Assembly (NCBI RefSeq): GCF_017876165.1 | Contig: NZ_JAGINQ010000013.1 | Span: 62,001-126,000 of the forward strand | Source: Azospirillum soli | GTDB taxonomy: Bacteria; Pseudomonadota; Alphaproteobacteria; Azospirillales; Azospirillaceae | Direction: 5' to 3' | Length of the DNA stretch: 64,000 bases | Shown: piece by piece, positions 29,795 through 38,723 of the stretch | Numbering within the stretch: position 1 is the stretch's first letter | Layout of the letters: each line of letters starts with the position of its first letter | Made by a program: the position numbers and the translations under genes | Notes under the pieces: model-generated | What the model was told of the DNA's origin: nothing | What the model saw: only the letters and a program-made list of their open reading frames with translations | The model's database searches: none

Positions 29795-32700
29795 ATGAAC
29801 ATCTCCAAGTTCTTCATCGACCGGCCGATCTTTGCCGGCGTGTTGTCGGTCGCGCTGTTCCTGGCGGGGGCGATCTCGCTGTTCCAGCTGCCGATCTCCG
29901 AATATCCGGAGGTGGTGCCGCCCTCCGTCGTGGTGCGCGCGCAGTTCCCCGGCGCCAACCCCAAGGTCATTGCCGAGACGGTCGCTTCGCCGCTGGAGGA
30001 GCAGATCAACGGCGTCGAGAACATGCTGTACATGCAGTCGCAGGCCAACAGCGACGGCAACATGGCGCTGACCGTCACCTTCAAGCTGGGGACCGATCCG
30101 GACAAGGCGCAGCAGCTGGTGCAGAACCGCGTCGCGCAGGCGCTGCCGCGCCTGCCGGCCGATGTGCAGCGGCTGGGCGTCACGACCGCGAAAAGCTCGC
30201 CCACCCTGACCATGGTCGTGCATCTGCTGTCGCCGAACGACCGTTACGACATGACCTACCTGCGCAACTACGCCATCCTGAACGTGCGGGACCGGCTGAA
30301 CCGGATCGGCGGCGTGGGCGAGGTGCAGGTCTGGGGATCCGGCGACTACGCCATGCGCGTGTGGCTCGACCCGCAGAAGGTCGCCCAACGCGGGCTGACC
30401 GCCACCGACGTGGTGAACGCCATCCGCGAGCAGAACGTGCAGGTCGCGGCCGGCGTCATCGGCGCTTCGCCCACGCTGCCGGACGTGCCGTTGCAGCTGT
30501 CGATCAACGCGCGCGGCCGGCTGAAGACGGCGGAGGAGTTCGGCGAGGTCATCCTGAAGACGGGTGCCGACGGCGGCGTCACGCTGCTGCGCGACGTGGC
30601 GCGGGTGGAGCTGGCCGCCGCCCAGTACGGGTTGCGGTCGCTGCTGAACAACAAGCCGGCGGTGGCGCTGGCGATCACCCAGACGCCGGACGCCAACGCG
30701 CTGGCGATTTCCGACCAGGTGCGCGCGACGATGGCCGAGCTGAAGGCCGACATGCCGGACGGCGTGGACTATTCCATCGTCTACGACCCGACGCAGTTCG
30801 TCCGCTCCAGCATCGAGGCGGTGGTGCACACGCTGTTGGAAGCGGTGGCGCTGGTCGTGCTGGTGGTGATCGTCTTTCTTCAGACGTGGCGGGCGTCGAT
30901 CATCCCGCTGCTGGCCGTGCCGGTGTCCATCGTCGGCACCTTCTCGCTGATGTACGCCTTCGGCTTCTCGATCAACGCGCTGTCGCTGTTCGGCATGGTG
31001 CTGGCCATCGGCATCGTCGTGGACGACGCCATCGTCGTGGTGGAGAACGTCGAGCGCAACATCGAGTCCGGCCTGTCCGCCCGCGACGCCACCGTCAAGG
31101 CCATGCAGGAGGTCAGCGGGCCGATCATCGCCATTGCGCTGACCCTGGTTGCCGTCTTCGTGCCGCTGGCCGCCATGACCGGCCTGACCGGCGAGTTCTA
31201 CAAGCAGTTCGCGATGACCATCGCGATCTCCACGGTGATTTCGGCCTTCAACTCCCTGACCCTGTCGCCGGCCCTGTCGGCGGTGCTGCTGCGCGGCCAT
31301 GACCAGCCGCAGGACTGGCTGACCCGTGGAATGAACCGGGTGTTCGGCGGCTTTTTCCGGCTGTTCAACCGGGTGTTCCACCGGGCGTCGGACGGCTATG
31401 GCCGGGGTGTCGGCGGGGTGGTGCGGCACAAGGGGGCGATGCTGGCGGTCTACGCGCTGCTGCTCGGGCTGACCGTGCTGCTCGGCCGGGCAGTGCCGAC
31501 GGGCTTCGTGCCCTTGCAGGACAAGGAGTATCTCGTCAGCTTCGCGCAGCTTCCCAACGGCGCCTCGCTGGACCGGACGGAGAAGGTGATCCGCGAGATG
31601 ACCGACATCGCGCTGGCCCGCCCCGGCGTGGAGAGCGCGGTGGCCTTCCCCGGCCTGTCGGTCAACGGCTTCACCAACAGCTCCAGCGCCGGCATCGTGT
31701 TCGTGACGCTGAAGCCCTTTGCCGAGCGCAAGGATCCTGGTCTGTCCGCGAACGCCATCGCGGGCGACCTGCAACGGCGCTACGCCGGGCTGAAGGAAGC
31801 CTTCGTCGCCATCTTCCCGCCGCCGCCGGTCATGGGCCTCGGCACGCTGGGCGGCTTCAAGATGCAGCTGGAGGATCGCGGCAACCTTGGCTACGAGGCG
31901 CTGAGCGAGGCGGTGAACGCGTTCGTCAAGAAGGCGGCGCAGACGCCGGAACTGGGGCCGAGCTTTTCCAGCTATCAGATCAACGTGCCGCAGCTGGACG
32001 TCGATCTGGACCGGGTGAAGGCCAAGCAGCTGGGCGTCCCGGTCGGCGACGTGTTCGACACCATGCAGATCTATCTGGGCTCGCTCTACGTGAACGACTT
32101 CAACAACTTCGGCCGCGTCTATCAGGTGCGGGTGCAGGCCGACGCGCCGTTCCGCGCCCAGGCCGACGACATCGGGCTGCTGAAGACGCGCAACGCGCAG
32201 GGCGCCATGGTGCCGCTGTCCTCTCTGGTCACGGTGAAGCAGAGCTACGGGCCGGAGATGGTGGTGCGCTACAACGGCTACACGGCGGCCGACATCAACG
32301 GTGGTCCGGCGCCCGGCTTCTCGTCCGGTCAGGCCCAGGCGGCGGCCGAGCGCATCGCGGCGGAGGTTCTGCCGCGCGGCGTGAAGTTCGAATGGACCGA
32401 CCTGACCTACCAGCAGATCCTGGCTGGCAATGCCGCGCTGTGGGTCTTCCCGATCAGTGTGCTGCTGGTCTTCCTGGTGCTGGCCGCACAGTACGAAAGC
32501 CTGACGTTGCCGCTGGCCATCCTGCTGATCGTGCCGATGAGCCTGATGTCGGCGCTGGGCGGCGTGTGGCTGACCGGCGGGGACAACAACATCTTCACCC
32601 AGATCGGCTTCATGGTGCTGGTCGGCCTGTCGGCGAAGAACGCCATCCTGATCGTGGAGTTCGCCCGCGAGTTGGAGCAGCACGGGCGCACCGCCGTCCA

Positions 32701-32977
32701 GGCGGCCATCGAGGCGAGCCGGCTGCGCCTGCGGCCGATCCTGATGACCTCCATCGCCTTCATCATGGGGGTGGTGCCGCTGGTGGTCTCCACCGGGGCG
32801 GGGGCGGAGATGCGGCAGGCCATGGGCGTGGCGGTGTTCTTCGGGATGATCGGCGTCACGCTGTTCGGTCTGGTGCTGACGCCGGTCTTCTACGTGCTGC
32901 TGCGCCGGCTGGCCGGGGCGGGCAAGGTGAAGGCGGTTCCGGCGCACGGTTCGATGGCCGCCGCGGCGGGTGAATGA
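29795..32977 (+). CDS. RND multidrug efflux permease (HAE1, AcrB/MexB-like)
   Basis: 1060 residues, the usual HAE1 size. The start FFIDRPIFAGVLSV is typical. The TM4 proton-relay sequence IGIVVDDAIVVVENVERN keeps both acidic residues, and the C-terminal TM block has GLSAKNAILIVEFAREL. Twelve TM helices and two large periplasmic loops are expected. It should export hydrophobic or amphipathic compounds by proton antiport together with the adaptor encoded just upstream. Selectivity is unknown. Confidence 0.96.
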   Translation: MNISKFFIDRPIFAGVLSVALFLAGAISLFQLPISEYPEVVPPSVVVRAQFPGANPKVIAETVASPLEEQINGVENMLYMQSQANSDGNMALTVTFKLGTDPDKAQQLVQNRVAQALPRLPADVQRLGVTTAKSSPTLTMVVHLLSPNDRYDMTYLRNYAILNVRDRLNRIGGVGEVQVWGSGDYAMRVWLDPQKVAQRGLTATDVVNAIREQNVQVAAGVIGASPTLPDVPLQLSINARGRLKTAEEFGEVILKTGADGGVTLLRDVARVELAAAQYGLRSLLNNKPAVALAITQTPDANALAISDQVRATMAELKADMPDGVDYSIVYDPTQFVRSSIEAVVHTLLEAVALVVLVVIVFLQTWRASIIPLLAVPVSIVGTFSLMYAFGFSINALSLFGMVLAIGIVVDDAIVVVENVERNIESGLSARDATVKAMQEVSGPIIAIALTLVAVFVPLAAMTGLTGEFYKQFAMTIAISTVISAFNSLTLSPALSAVLLRGHDQPQDWLTRGMNRVFGGFFRLFNRVFHRASDGYGRGVGGVVRHKGAMLAVYALLLGLTVLLGRAVPTGFVPLQDKEYLVSFAQLPNGASLDRTEKVIREMTDIALARPGVESAVAFPGLSVNGFTNSSSAGIVFVTLKPFAERKDPGLSANAIAGDLQRRYAGLKEAFVAIFPPPPVMGLGTLGGFKMQLEDRGNLGYEALSEAVNAFVKKAAQTPELGPSFSSYQINVPQLDVDLDRVKAKQLGVPVGDVFDTMQIYLGSLYVNDFNNFGRVYQVRVQADAPFRAQADDIGLLKTRNAQGAMVPLSSLVTVKQSYGPEMVVRYNGYTAADINGGPAPGFSSGQAQAAAERIAAEVLPRGVKFEWTDLTYQQILAGNAALWVFPISVLLVFLVLAAQYESLTLPLAILLIVPMSLMSALGGVWLTGGDNNIFTQIGFMVLVGLSAKNAILIVEFARELEQHGRTAVQAAIEASRLRLRPILMTSIAFIMGVVPLVVSTGAGAEMRQAMGVAVFFGMIGVTLFGLVLTPVFYVLLRRLAGAGKVKAVPAHGSMAAAAGE

Positions 32978-33013
32978 GCTGCGGGCGAGGGGGACGGGCG
33001 CGCCTGGAAAACA

Positions 33014-33063
33014 TCACGATCGATTGTGACGGCGTGATTCCGTTCCCCCTTGTCAAGACTTGA
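33014..33063. promoter_or_regulatory. Two short dyads upstream of a histidine kinase gene
   Basis: TCAC-G-ATCGAT-T-GTGA (33014-33029) and TCAAG-A-CTTGA (33053-33063) lie 125-170 bp before the kinase ATG, and the sequence to 33150 is AT-rich. They could be operators; no known factor is assigned. Confidence 0.3.
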
Positions 33064-33185
33064 TCCGTCCGAATGGGTCGCCTCTGCCGAAGGGCGTAAG
33101 ATTTTCGAATGGGAACTTAATAATTTCCTCTCTAAGGATCTTGTTGGAGAATATCGGTTTCAGGGCAAGGCAAGCGGGTCATGTC

Positions 33186-35063
33186 ATGGGCACACGAACG
33201 ATTGCGTCCGATGCTCGGTCCGATCTTGCCCGGCCCGATCCTGCTCGGGGAAAATCGGGGCAGGACGTTTTGAAGGAACGGGATGCGGCCTGCGCCGTGT
33301 ACCGGCCGACTTTGTTCCGCCTGTTCTGGACGAAGGGCGGTCGGCGCGACCGGGCGGTCGTCCTGGCGGCGTGGCTGGGCACGCTGGCGGCCAGCATCGG
33401 GCTGGGGCTGGCGTCGATCACGCTGGGCTGGTCGGGGCTGCCGATCCATTTCGCCGGCGTGGACGTGTTCGCCACGCTCTATCCGCCGCTGATCTTCGCC
33501 ACGCTGTGGGTGCTGTGGTTCGGCTTCTGGTGGGGATTCCTGCCCGCCTATCTTTCGACGCTGGCGTTGGCGCTCCATTCGGGCATGCCGCTGCACTGGT
33601 CGCTGCTGTTCGCCTTCGCCGACCCGCTGGGGCTGGCCGTCTTCGCCATCGGCTATCGGGCTTTGCCCATTCCCTATGACCTGCGGTCTTTCAACGCGCT
33701 CGTCGTCTTCGTCGTGCTGTCCTTCGTCGGCGCGGTGTTCGGCTCCGCCGGGTCGGTCATCTGGATCATGACCAACGGGGTCGGACGGCATGACGTGCTG
33801 CCGGTCTGGCAGGGGTGGTGGCTGGGCGCTTTCCTGCAGAATCTGACCATCGTCGCGCCGTTCCTCTGGGCCTTCAGCCGGCCTCTGGCGCGCTGGCGCG
33901 GCGGCCGGGGCTGGAGGGCGGAGGAGGGCGACCGGGGGGCCTGGACGGTGCTGGGCGGGGCGACGATCCTCGCCGGGGTGCTGCTGTTCCTGTACGCGTC
34001 GGTGCGGCTGAACGCGCTGGCCTTCGAGACGGCCTCGGCGACGGGCGACGACGGGGCGGTCCGCGCGGCGGCCAGGGCGCTCGCCGAATCGTCCCAGTCG
34101 ATGTACTGGGTGATGACGATCATCGTCCTGTTCGCCTTCTACGTCGCGCACCAGCTGTTCAGCCATTGGTCGGCCGCGACGCGGCGCGCGGCGGCGGAGC
34201 TGTCGGCGACGAACACGCATCTGGCCGATCAGGCGCGGCGGCTGGCCGACGCGCTCGACAGCGAACGGCTCGCCCACGAGCGGCTGAAGGCGACGCAGGC
34301 GCAGTTGATTCAGGCCGAGAAGATGGCCGCGCTGGCCCATCTGGTCGCCGGGGTCGCGCACGAGATCAACACGCCGCTGGGCATCGCGCTGCTGGCGAGC
34401 ACGCATCTGGGCGACGAGACCCGGCGGCTGGAACAGCGCGTCGCGAACGGACAGGTGCGCAAGAGCGATCTGACGGACTATCTGGGCGTCGCGAAGGAGA
34501 CCAGCACTCTTCTGCACACCCATGTGGCGCGGGCGGCCGGGCTGGTGCAGAGCTTCAAGCAGGTGGCCGCCGATCAGGTGGCGGACGAGCGGCGCGGCTT
34601 CAACCTGCGGGCCAGCCTTGAGGAATTGGCGAGCAGTCTGGCGCCGGCCCTGCGCAAGGCCGGGCACGTCCTGACGGTCGAATGCCCGGACGACATCGTC
34701 ATGGATTCCTACCCCGGCGCCCTGGGGCAGGTGGTGACCAACCTTGCCATGAACGCGGTGGACCACGCCTTCGAGCCGGGGCAGGCCGGCACGTTGCGGA
34801 TCGACGTGACGATGATCGACGCGGATACGGTGGCGCTGTCCTTCAGCGACGATGGGCGCGGCATCCCGGCCGACATCCGGTCCAAGGTGTTCGACCCCTT
34901 CTTCACGACCCGGCGCGGCGCGGGGAACACCGGGCTTGGCCTGCACATCGTCTTCAATCTGGTCACCTCGCGGCTGGGCGGGCGCATCGCGCTGGAGGAC
35001 GGGCAGGGACGGGGGTGCCGGTTCCTGATCCGCATGCCGGTGACGGCGCCGGTCGCGGGCTGA
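33186..35063 (+). CDS. Membrane sensor histidine kinase with MASE1-like N-terminus
   Basis: The ATG at 33186 gives 625 residues; a TTG at 33060 would add 42 non-conserved-looking residues. About seven TM helices occupy 55-270 (AVVLAAWLGTLAASIGLGLA, IFATLWVLWFGFWWGF, FNALVVFVVLSFVGAVFGS), as in MASE1-type sensors, then a further TM at about 310-325 in a short loop region, and another near 340. A coiled coil precedes HisKA (LVAGVAHEINTPLGIAL) and a HATPase (NLAMNAVDHAFEPG, DDGRGIP, GAGNTGLGLHIV). No receiver domain and no adjacent regulator, so its partner is unknown. Confidence 0.9.
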   Translation: MGTRTIASDARSDLARPDPARGKSGQDVLKERDAACAVYRPTLFRLFWTKGGRRDRAVVLAAWLGTLAASIGLGLASITLGWSGLPIHFAGVDVFATLYPPLIFATLWVLWFGFWWGFLPAYLSTLALALHSGMPLHWSLLFAFADPLGLAVFAIGYRALPIPYDLRSFNALVVFVVLSFVGAVFGSAGSVIWIMTNGVGRHDVLPVWQGWWLGAFLQNLTIVAPFLWAFSRPLARWRGGRGWRAEEGDRGAWTVLGGATILAGVLLFLYASVRLNALAFETASATGDDGAVRAAARALAESSQSMYWVMTIIVLFAFYVAHQLFSHWSAATRRAAAELSATNTHLADQARRLADALDSERLAHERLKATQAQLIQAEKMAALAHLVAGVAHEINTPLGIALLASTHLGDETRRLEQRVANGQVRKSDLTDYLGVAKETSTLLHTHVARAAGLVQSFKQVAADQVADERRGFNLRASLEELASSLAPALRKAGHVLTVECPDDIVMDSYPGALGQVVTNLAMNAVDHAFEPGQAGTLRIDVTMIDADTVALSFSDDGRGIPADIRSKVFDPFFTTRRGAGNTGLGLHIVFNLVTSRLGGRIALEDGQGRGCRFLIRMPVTAPVAG

Positions 35064-35249
35064 GTGGCAGCCTGACCGTCGGCCCCATCGCGGTTCATGA
35101 AGAAAGCTGATATGATACGCTTGCATCCGGGGGCGGGCTCTGTCTGTATCCCGGAATCAGGGCCAGTGCGCATCGCGTTGTTGCGGCAACGCTGTTGTTG
35201 AAGGTCTGCCGACTCTATTTACAGCCAAACCACCAGGAGACTGTGTGCG

Positions 35250-35579
35250 ATGCGTGATCTCCCCCTGACGATGGCGGAAGCCGCAGCTTGGCTGAGATGT
35301 TCGGAAGCCGAGGTGCAGGAACTCTTGAACGCGGGCCGGCTCCGCCCCTTCCAGCCGGGCGGGCAGGACGGCCGGCTGTCGCTGAACGCTGTCGTCGTTC
35401 TGGCCGAGAGCCTGCCGACCGACCGCCGCATCTTCGAGGTGCGCGAGGCGGCGGCGCGGCCCGAGCATGGGCATGCCGCGCCGGGCGCGCGGTCGCCCTA
35501 TCCGACGCGGCCCGGCGGGCACGACCAGCGCCCGGCGGTGATCGTCGAGCGTCGGACGACGCGGACCTACACGCCCTAA
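35250..35579 (+). CDS. Small helix-turn-helix (excisionase/MerR-like) protein
   Basis: 109 residues with AGGAG 10 bases before the ATG. The N-terminal 55 residues fit an HTH_17-type DNA-binding domain (LTMAEAAAWLRCSEAEVQ, then LLNAGRLRPFQPG). The C-terminal half is Arg/Pro/Gly-rich and probably disordered, ending ERRTTRTYTP. No integrase or phage genes are nearby, so a regulator is more likely than an excisionase. The stop codon lies inside a palindrome. Confidence 0.72.
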   Translation: MRDLPLTMAEAAAWLRCSEAEVQELLNAGRLRPFQPGGQDGRLSLNAVVVLAESLPTDRRIFEVREAAARPEHGHAAPGARSPYPTRPGGHDQRPAVIVERRTTRTYTP

Positions 35580-35601
35580 AGCGAATTAGCATTCGCTTTA
35601 G
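35576..35601. repeat. Palindrome CTAAAGCGAAT-TAGC-ATTCGCTTTAG
   Basis: Perfect 11-bp arms (35576-35586 and 35591-35601). The TAA stop of the HTH gene is inside the left arm. No T-run follows, so it looks more like an extragenic palindrome than a terminator. The following 190 bp up to 35791 hold a GC hairpin (about 35710-35745) and no gene. Confidence 0.7.
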
Positions 35602-35791
35602 ATTCAAATGGCCTCATTCGCCGGCCGGCTTCGAACGCATGGGCGTTCGGGACCGCCGTCGCGGTCCAGAGCGGATCGAGATCCGCCCTAAACGGGCCTT
35701 CGACGCATAAGGGAGCGCCGGCGGGATCGGTCCCGCATCGGCGCCCTCTGTGTTTCAGCCGGTCGTGCTTTCGGGCCGTGCTTGCGAAGCG

Positions 35792-36418
35792 TCAGGCCAG
35801 TTCGACGCGCACGGCGAAGGGGCCGTTCTCGCCCTTATGGGCAACGAAACGGACGTCCTCGCCATCGGCGACCACGTCGAGGCCCGACTGGCGCAGCGTC
35901 GCGCGGTCGAAATAGACCCCGATGCCGGTTTCGTCGTCCCACGGATCGATCAGACCGGACTGGCTGTCGAGGTTGTACCAGCGCACCGTGCCGTAGCTGA
36001 CATGCTCCGGCCCGAGGGGTACGCGGGGAGCCGGCTCGAATCGCGCCGGGCGGGGCGGGCGCTCACCAGTCCGTTCGGCAATCCGTTCCGGAGCCCGTTC
36101 ACCGGCGGGAGCGGGCGCACCCGGCTCGGCCCCTTCGGAGCGCTGGCGGCGCGCCCTCGGCTCGCGCCGCGGCTTGGGCTCCGGCGGGGCGCCGGGCGTG
36201 ACGGAGTGAACGGCCGAAACCTGACGGCCCTTCGGACCTTCCACGACATCGCAGACGAGGATGGTGCCCTCGATCAAGGACACATCGCCCAGAGGAGCCA
36301 GCACCGACGAATGGAGGAACGCCTCGCCGCTTCCATCCGCGAAGCGGACGAAGCCGAAGCCCTTGTCCGTCTTGAACCACTTCACCGTCGCCGTGACGTT
36401 CTTCAACTCTTCGCTCAC
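35792..36418 (-). CDS. Tandem cold-shock-domain protein
   Basis: A GTG at 36418 gives 208 residues. The first cold-shock domain (about 5-70) has ATVKWFKTDKGFGFVRF (RNP1 KGFGFV) and EAFLHSS (RNP2). A 75-residue Arg/Pro/Glu-rich linker follows, then a second, degenerate domain (about 140-208: YGTVRWYNLDSQSGLI, GVYFDRATL). Two-domain proteins of this kind are common in alphaproteobacteria and bind single-stranded nucleic acid. An EcfG-type promoter lies 58-82 bp upstream of the GTG. The start is tentative because no good ribosome site is seen. Confidence 0.85.
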   Translation of the reverse strand: MSEELKNVTATVKWFKTDKGFGFVRFADGSGEAFLHSSVLAPLGDVSLIEGTILVCDVVEGPKGRQVSAVHSVTPGAPPEPKPRREPRARRQRSEGAEPGAPAPAGERAPERIAERTGERPPRPARFEPAPRVPLGPEHVSYGTVRWYNLDSQSGLIDPWDDETGIGVYFDRATLRQSGLDVVADGEDVRFVAHKGENGPFAVRVELA

Positions 36419-36475
36419 CGTAAGCACTCTGTAGCCCGTATTGCAGATGAATGACCTTGGCGGGGTTTCCTTTCC

Positions 36476-36500
36476 AACGCAATCTGTAAGGTGACGTTCC
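36476..36500 (-). promoter_or_regulatory. EcfG-type general stress promoter GGAAC-N16-CGTT
   Basis: Read on minus: GGAAC (36500-36496), 16 bases, CGTT (36479-36476), an exact match to the alphaproteobacterial EcfG consensus. A transcript would begin near 36468, about 50 nt before the cold-shock GTG. Confidence 0.65.
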
Positions 36501-36557
36501 GGGTCGCTTTCCACAAGGTCTTGGGGCACCATCGCCCAAAACCCGGTGAGGAGACCC

Positions 36558-37064
36558 ATGCTGGACAGCGCGCTTTCGCTCATCGAACGGCACCTTCCCG
36601 TGCCGGTCCCGGACCGCCAGCGCCCGATCCTGGAGCAGATTCGCCGTCTGGCGGAGCTTCACGATGGCGAGCGCGACGAGATTCGGGAGCGGATCGGCGC
36701 GGCGCTGGTCGAACTGGGCCGCGCCCTGGACCACTGCGCCGTGCGCCTTGACGAGGACGGCGACCCGGTGCCGCCGGACACGGGGTGGGAACCCTGGATG
36801 GACGTCGAGGACTGGGTGTTGGGAAAGGGCAAATACACCGGCAGCGCCCGGCGGCTGGCCGTCCTGTACCTCGTCCGGAGCCTGGGGCTGACGCTGAAGC
36901 GCGGCGACTTCGCGGCCGGCGGGCTGGACGCGGAGAATCAGTTCCGGGCACAGGTGCTCATGAACGCGCCGGCCCGGCCCGAAGGGCTGCCGCCCCGGTT
37001 CTGGGCGGTCGCCCTGATGTACGGGGCCGTGCTGGCCGACGCGTTCCGGACGTTTGATGAGTAG
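36558..37064 (+). CDS. Hypothetical protein
   Basis: The ATG at 36558 has GAGGAG 6 bases upstream, so it is probably expressed; product 168 residues. It is mostly helical and acidic (IRRLAELHDGERDEIRERIG, ALDHCAVRLDEDGDPVP, WMDVEDWVLGKGKYTGSARR). No signal peptide, TM segment or recognised domain. It is divergent from the cold-shock gene and convergent with the MFS gene. Confidence 0.65.
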   Translation: MLDSALSLIERHLPVPVPDRQRPILEQIRRLAELHDGERDEIRERIGAALVELGRALDHCAVRLDEDGDPVPPDTGWEPWMDVEDWVLGKGKYTGSARRLAVLYLVRSLGLTLKRGDFAAGGLDAENQFRAQVLMNAPARPEGLPPRFWAVALMYGAVLADAFRTFDE

Positions 37065-37079
37065 AGGGAGCGGTCTCCG

Positions 37080-38474
37080 TCAGCGGGGGCGGGGGGCCAG
37101 ATTGCGGCCGGGTGAGTTGGGACCGGTCGCGCGGGGACCGCTTCCGTCCGGGCCTTCCCGCGTCTCCAGCTTGTTGAACAGCAGGGCGGCCAGGGTGCAG
37201 ACGGCGCCCGACAGCAGATAGGCGCCGACCCAGCCAAGCCCGAACTTGCTCGACAGGCCGAGCGCCACCAGCGGCGCGAAGCCGGCGCCGGTCAGCCAGG
37301 ACAGGTCGGAGGTGAGGGCCGAGCCGGTGTAGCGGTAGCGGGTCAGGAAGTTGGATGACACCGCCCCCGCCGCCTGGCCGAAGGACAGACCGAGCAGCGC
37401 GAAGCCCAGCAGGATGAACGCGGTCTGTCCGGTGGCGCCGCCGCCCAGAAGGAAGGGCGTCACGGCGCTGAAGACGGCGATGGCGCCAGCGCAGATGGCG
37501 AGCAGGGGGCGGCGGCCGACGCGGTCGGCGATCAGGCCGGACAGGACGGTGGCCAGCGCCCCCACCACGGCCCCGGCGCACTGCACCAGCAGGAATTCGC
37601 CGCCCGAGCGCTGGTCGAACAGGGTGACCCAGCTGAGCGGGAAAATGGTCACCAGATGGAAGAGGGCGAAGCTGGCCAGCGGCACGAAGGTGCCGATCAG
37701 CACGAAACGCCCCTGCGCCGTGAACATGTCGGCGACGCTGGTCGGCTCAAGCTCCCGGTTTTCGAGCAGGCGCGAGAATTCGTCCGTGACGACAAGGCGC
37801 AGACGGGCGAACAGCGCCACCACGTTGATGGTGAAGGCGACGTAGAAGGGGAAGCGCCAGCCCCAGCTGAGGAAGTCCTCCGACGACAGGTTGAGCAGGA
37901 AGTAGGCGAACAGCCCGCTTGCCAGCAGGAAGCCGAGCGGCGCGCCGAGTTGCGGCATCATCGCGTACCAGCCCCGGCGATGGCGTGGCGCGTTGAGCGC
38001 CAGCAGCGACGCCAGCCCGTCCCAGGCGCCGCCCAGCGCCAGCCCCTGCCCGACGCGGAAGACGCCGAGAAGCACGATGGAGACGACGCCGATGCTCTGG
38101 TAGCCGGGCAGGAAGCTGATCGCCGCCGTGGAAAAGCCGAGCAGCAGCATCGCCACCGTCAGCTTCACGCCGCGCCCGTAGATCTGATCGACGGCCATGA
38201 ACACGATGGAGCCGACCGGCCGCGCGATAAAGGCCAGCGAGAACACCAGGAAGGAATAGAGCGTCGCCGTCACCGGATCGACGAACGGGAAGAACACGTA
38301 CGGAAAGACGAGGACCGAGCCGATTCCGTAGACGAAGAAATCGAAAAATTCCGCCGTTCGGCCGATGACGACGCCCAGCGCGATCTCGCCCGGCGCGACT
38401 TTGTGGTCGGTCGACACGAGCCGCGCGTCGCGCTCCAGCGGTGTCGAGGTCGGCGTGCCGTGATGTGCGCTCAT
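37080..38474 (-). CDS. MFS transporter, metabolite:H+ symporter (MHS) family
   Basis: The ATG at 38474 gives 464 residues with 12 expected TM helices. GRTAEFFDFFVYG in TM1 is the MHS signature (ProP, ShiA, KgtP), and VGSIVFMAVDQIYGRGVKL and ADRVGRRPLL cover the two MFS A-motif loops, the first partly degenerate. Likely uptake of an organic acid or compatible solute at the inner membrane. It is divergent from cyoA with 249 bp between. Confidence 0.9.
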   Translation of the reverse strand: MSAHHGTPTSTPLERDARLVSTDHKVAPGEIALGVVIGRTAEFFDFFVYGIGSVLVFPYVFFPFVDPVTATLYSFLVFSLAFIARPVGSIVFMAVDQIYGRGVKLTVAMLLLGFSTAAISFLPGYQSIGVVSIVLLGVFRVGQGLALGGAWDGLASLLALNAPRHRRGWYAMMPQLGAPLGFLLASGLFAYFLLNLSSEDFLSWGWRFPFYVAFTINVVALFARLRLVVTDEFSRLLENRELEPTSVADMFTAQGRFVLIGTFVPLASFALFHLVTIFPLSWVTLFDQRSGGEFLLVQCAGAVVGALATVLSGLIADRVGRRPLLAICAGAIAVFSAVTPFLLGGGATGQTAFILLGFALLGLSFGQAAGAVSSNFLTRYRYTGSALTSDLSWLTGAGFAPLVALGLSSKFGLGWVGAYLLSGAVCTLAALLFNKLETREGPDGSGPRATGPNSPGRNLAPRPR

Positions 38475-38554
38475 CGAGGTTCTTCGCTCCCCATCCTTTT
38501 GCGGCCGGGTTGACGGCATCGAGGCTCAGGAGCCCAACAGGCCGGGAACCCTTC

Positions 38555-38616
38555 TTGTGCCCACCCATTCCGGCCACCCATGCCGGATGGGGAATGAAAT
38601 TTGGGCAAGGGCACAA
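38555..38616. promoter_or_regulatory. Nested inverted repeats in the MFS/cyoA divergent region
   Basis: TTGTGCCC (38555-38562) pairs with GGGCACAA (38609-38616), enclosing CATTCC/GGAATG. It could be an operator or attenuator; no factor assigned. Confidence 0.3.
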
Positions 38617-38723
38617 AAATTGATCTCCACGGTTAATCCAGCGGGTGCTGACCGCCGCCGGCCAGCCAAGCCCCGATCACGCTCGTCCGGCGCTCCGCCG
38701 GGCGGGACCAACGAACGTAACGC

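Noticed and set aside
29516..32947. Very long open frame on minus opposite the RND adaptor and pump genes
   Set aside because: It is the mirror of high-GC codon usage; its product is His/Gln/Arg/Asp-rich low complexity and the plus-strand pump is unmistakable.
35250..35579. Excisionase of a prophage
   Set aside because: Only the HTH type agrees; there are no integrase, phage or attachment features around it.
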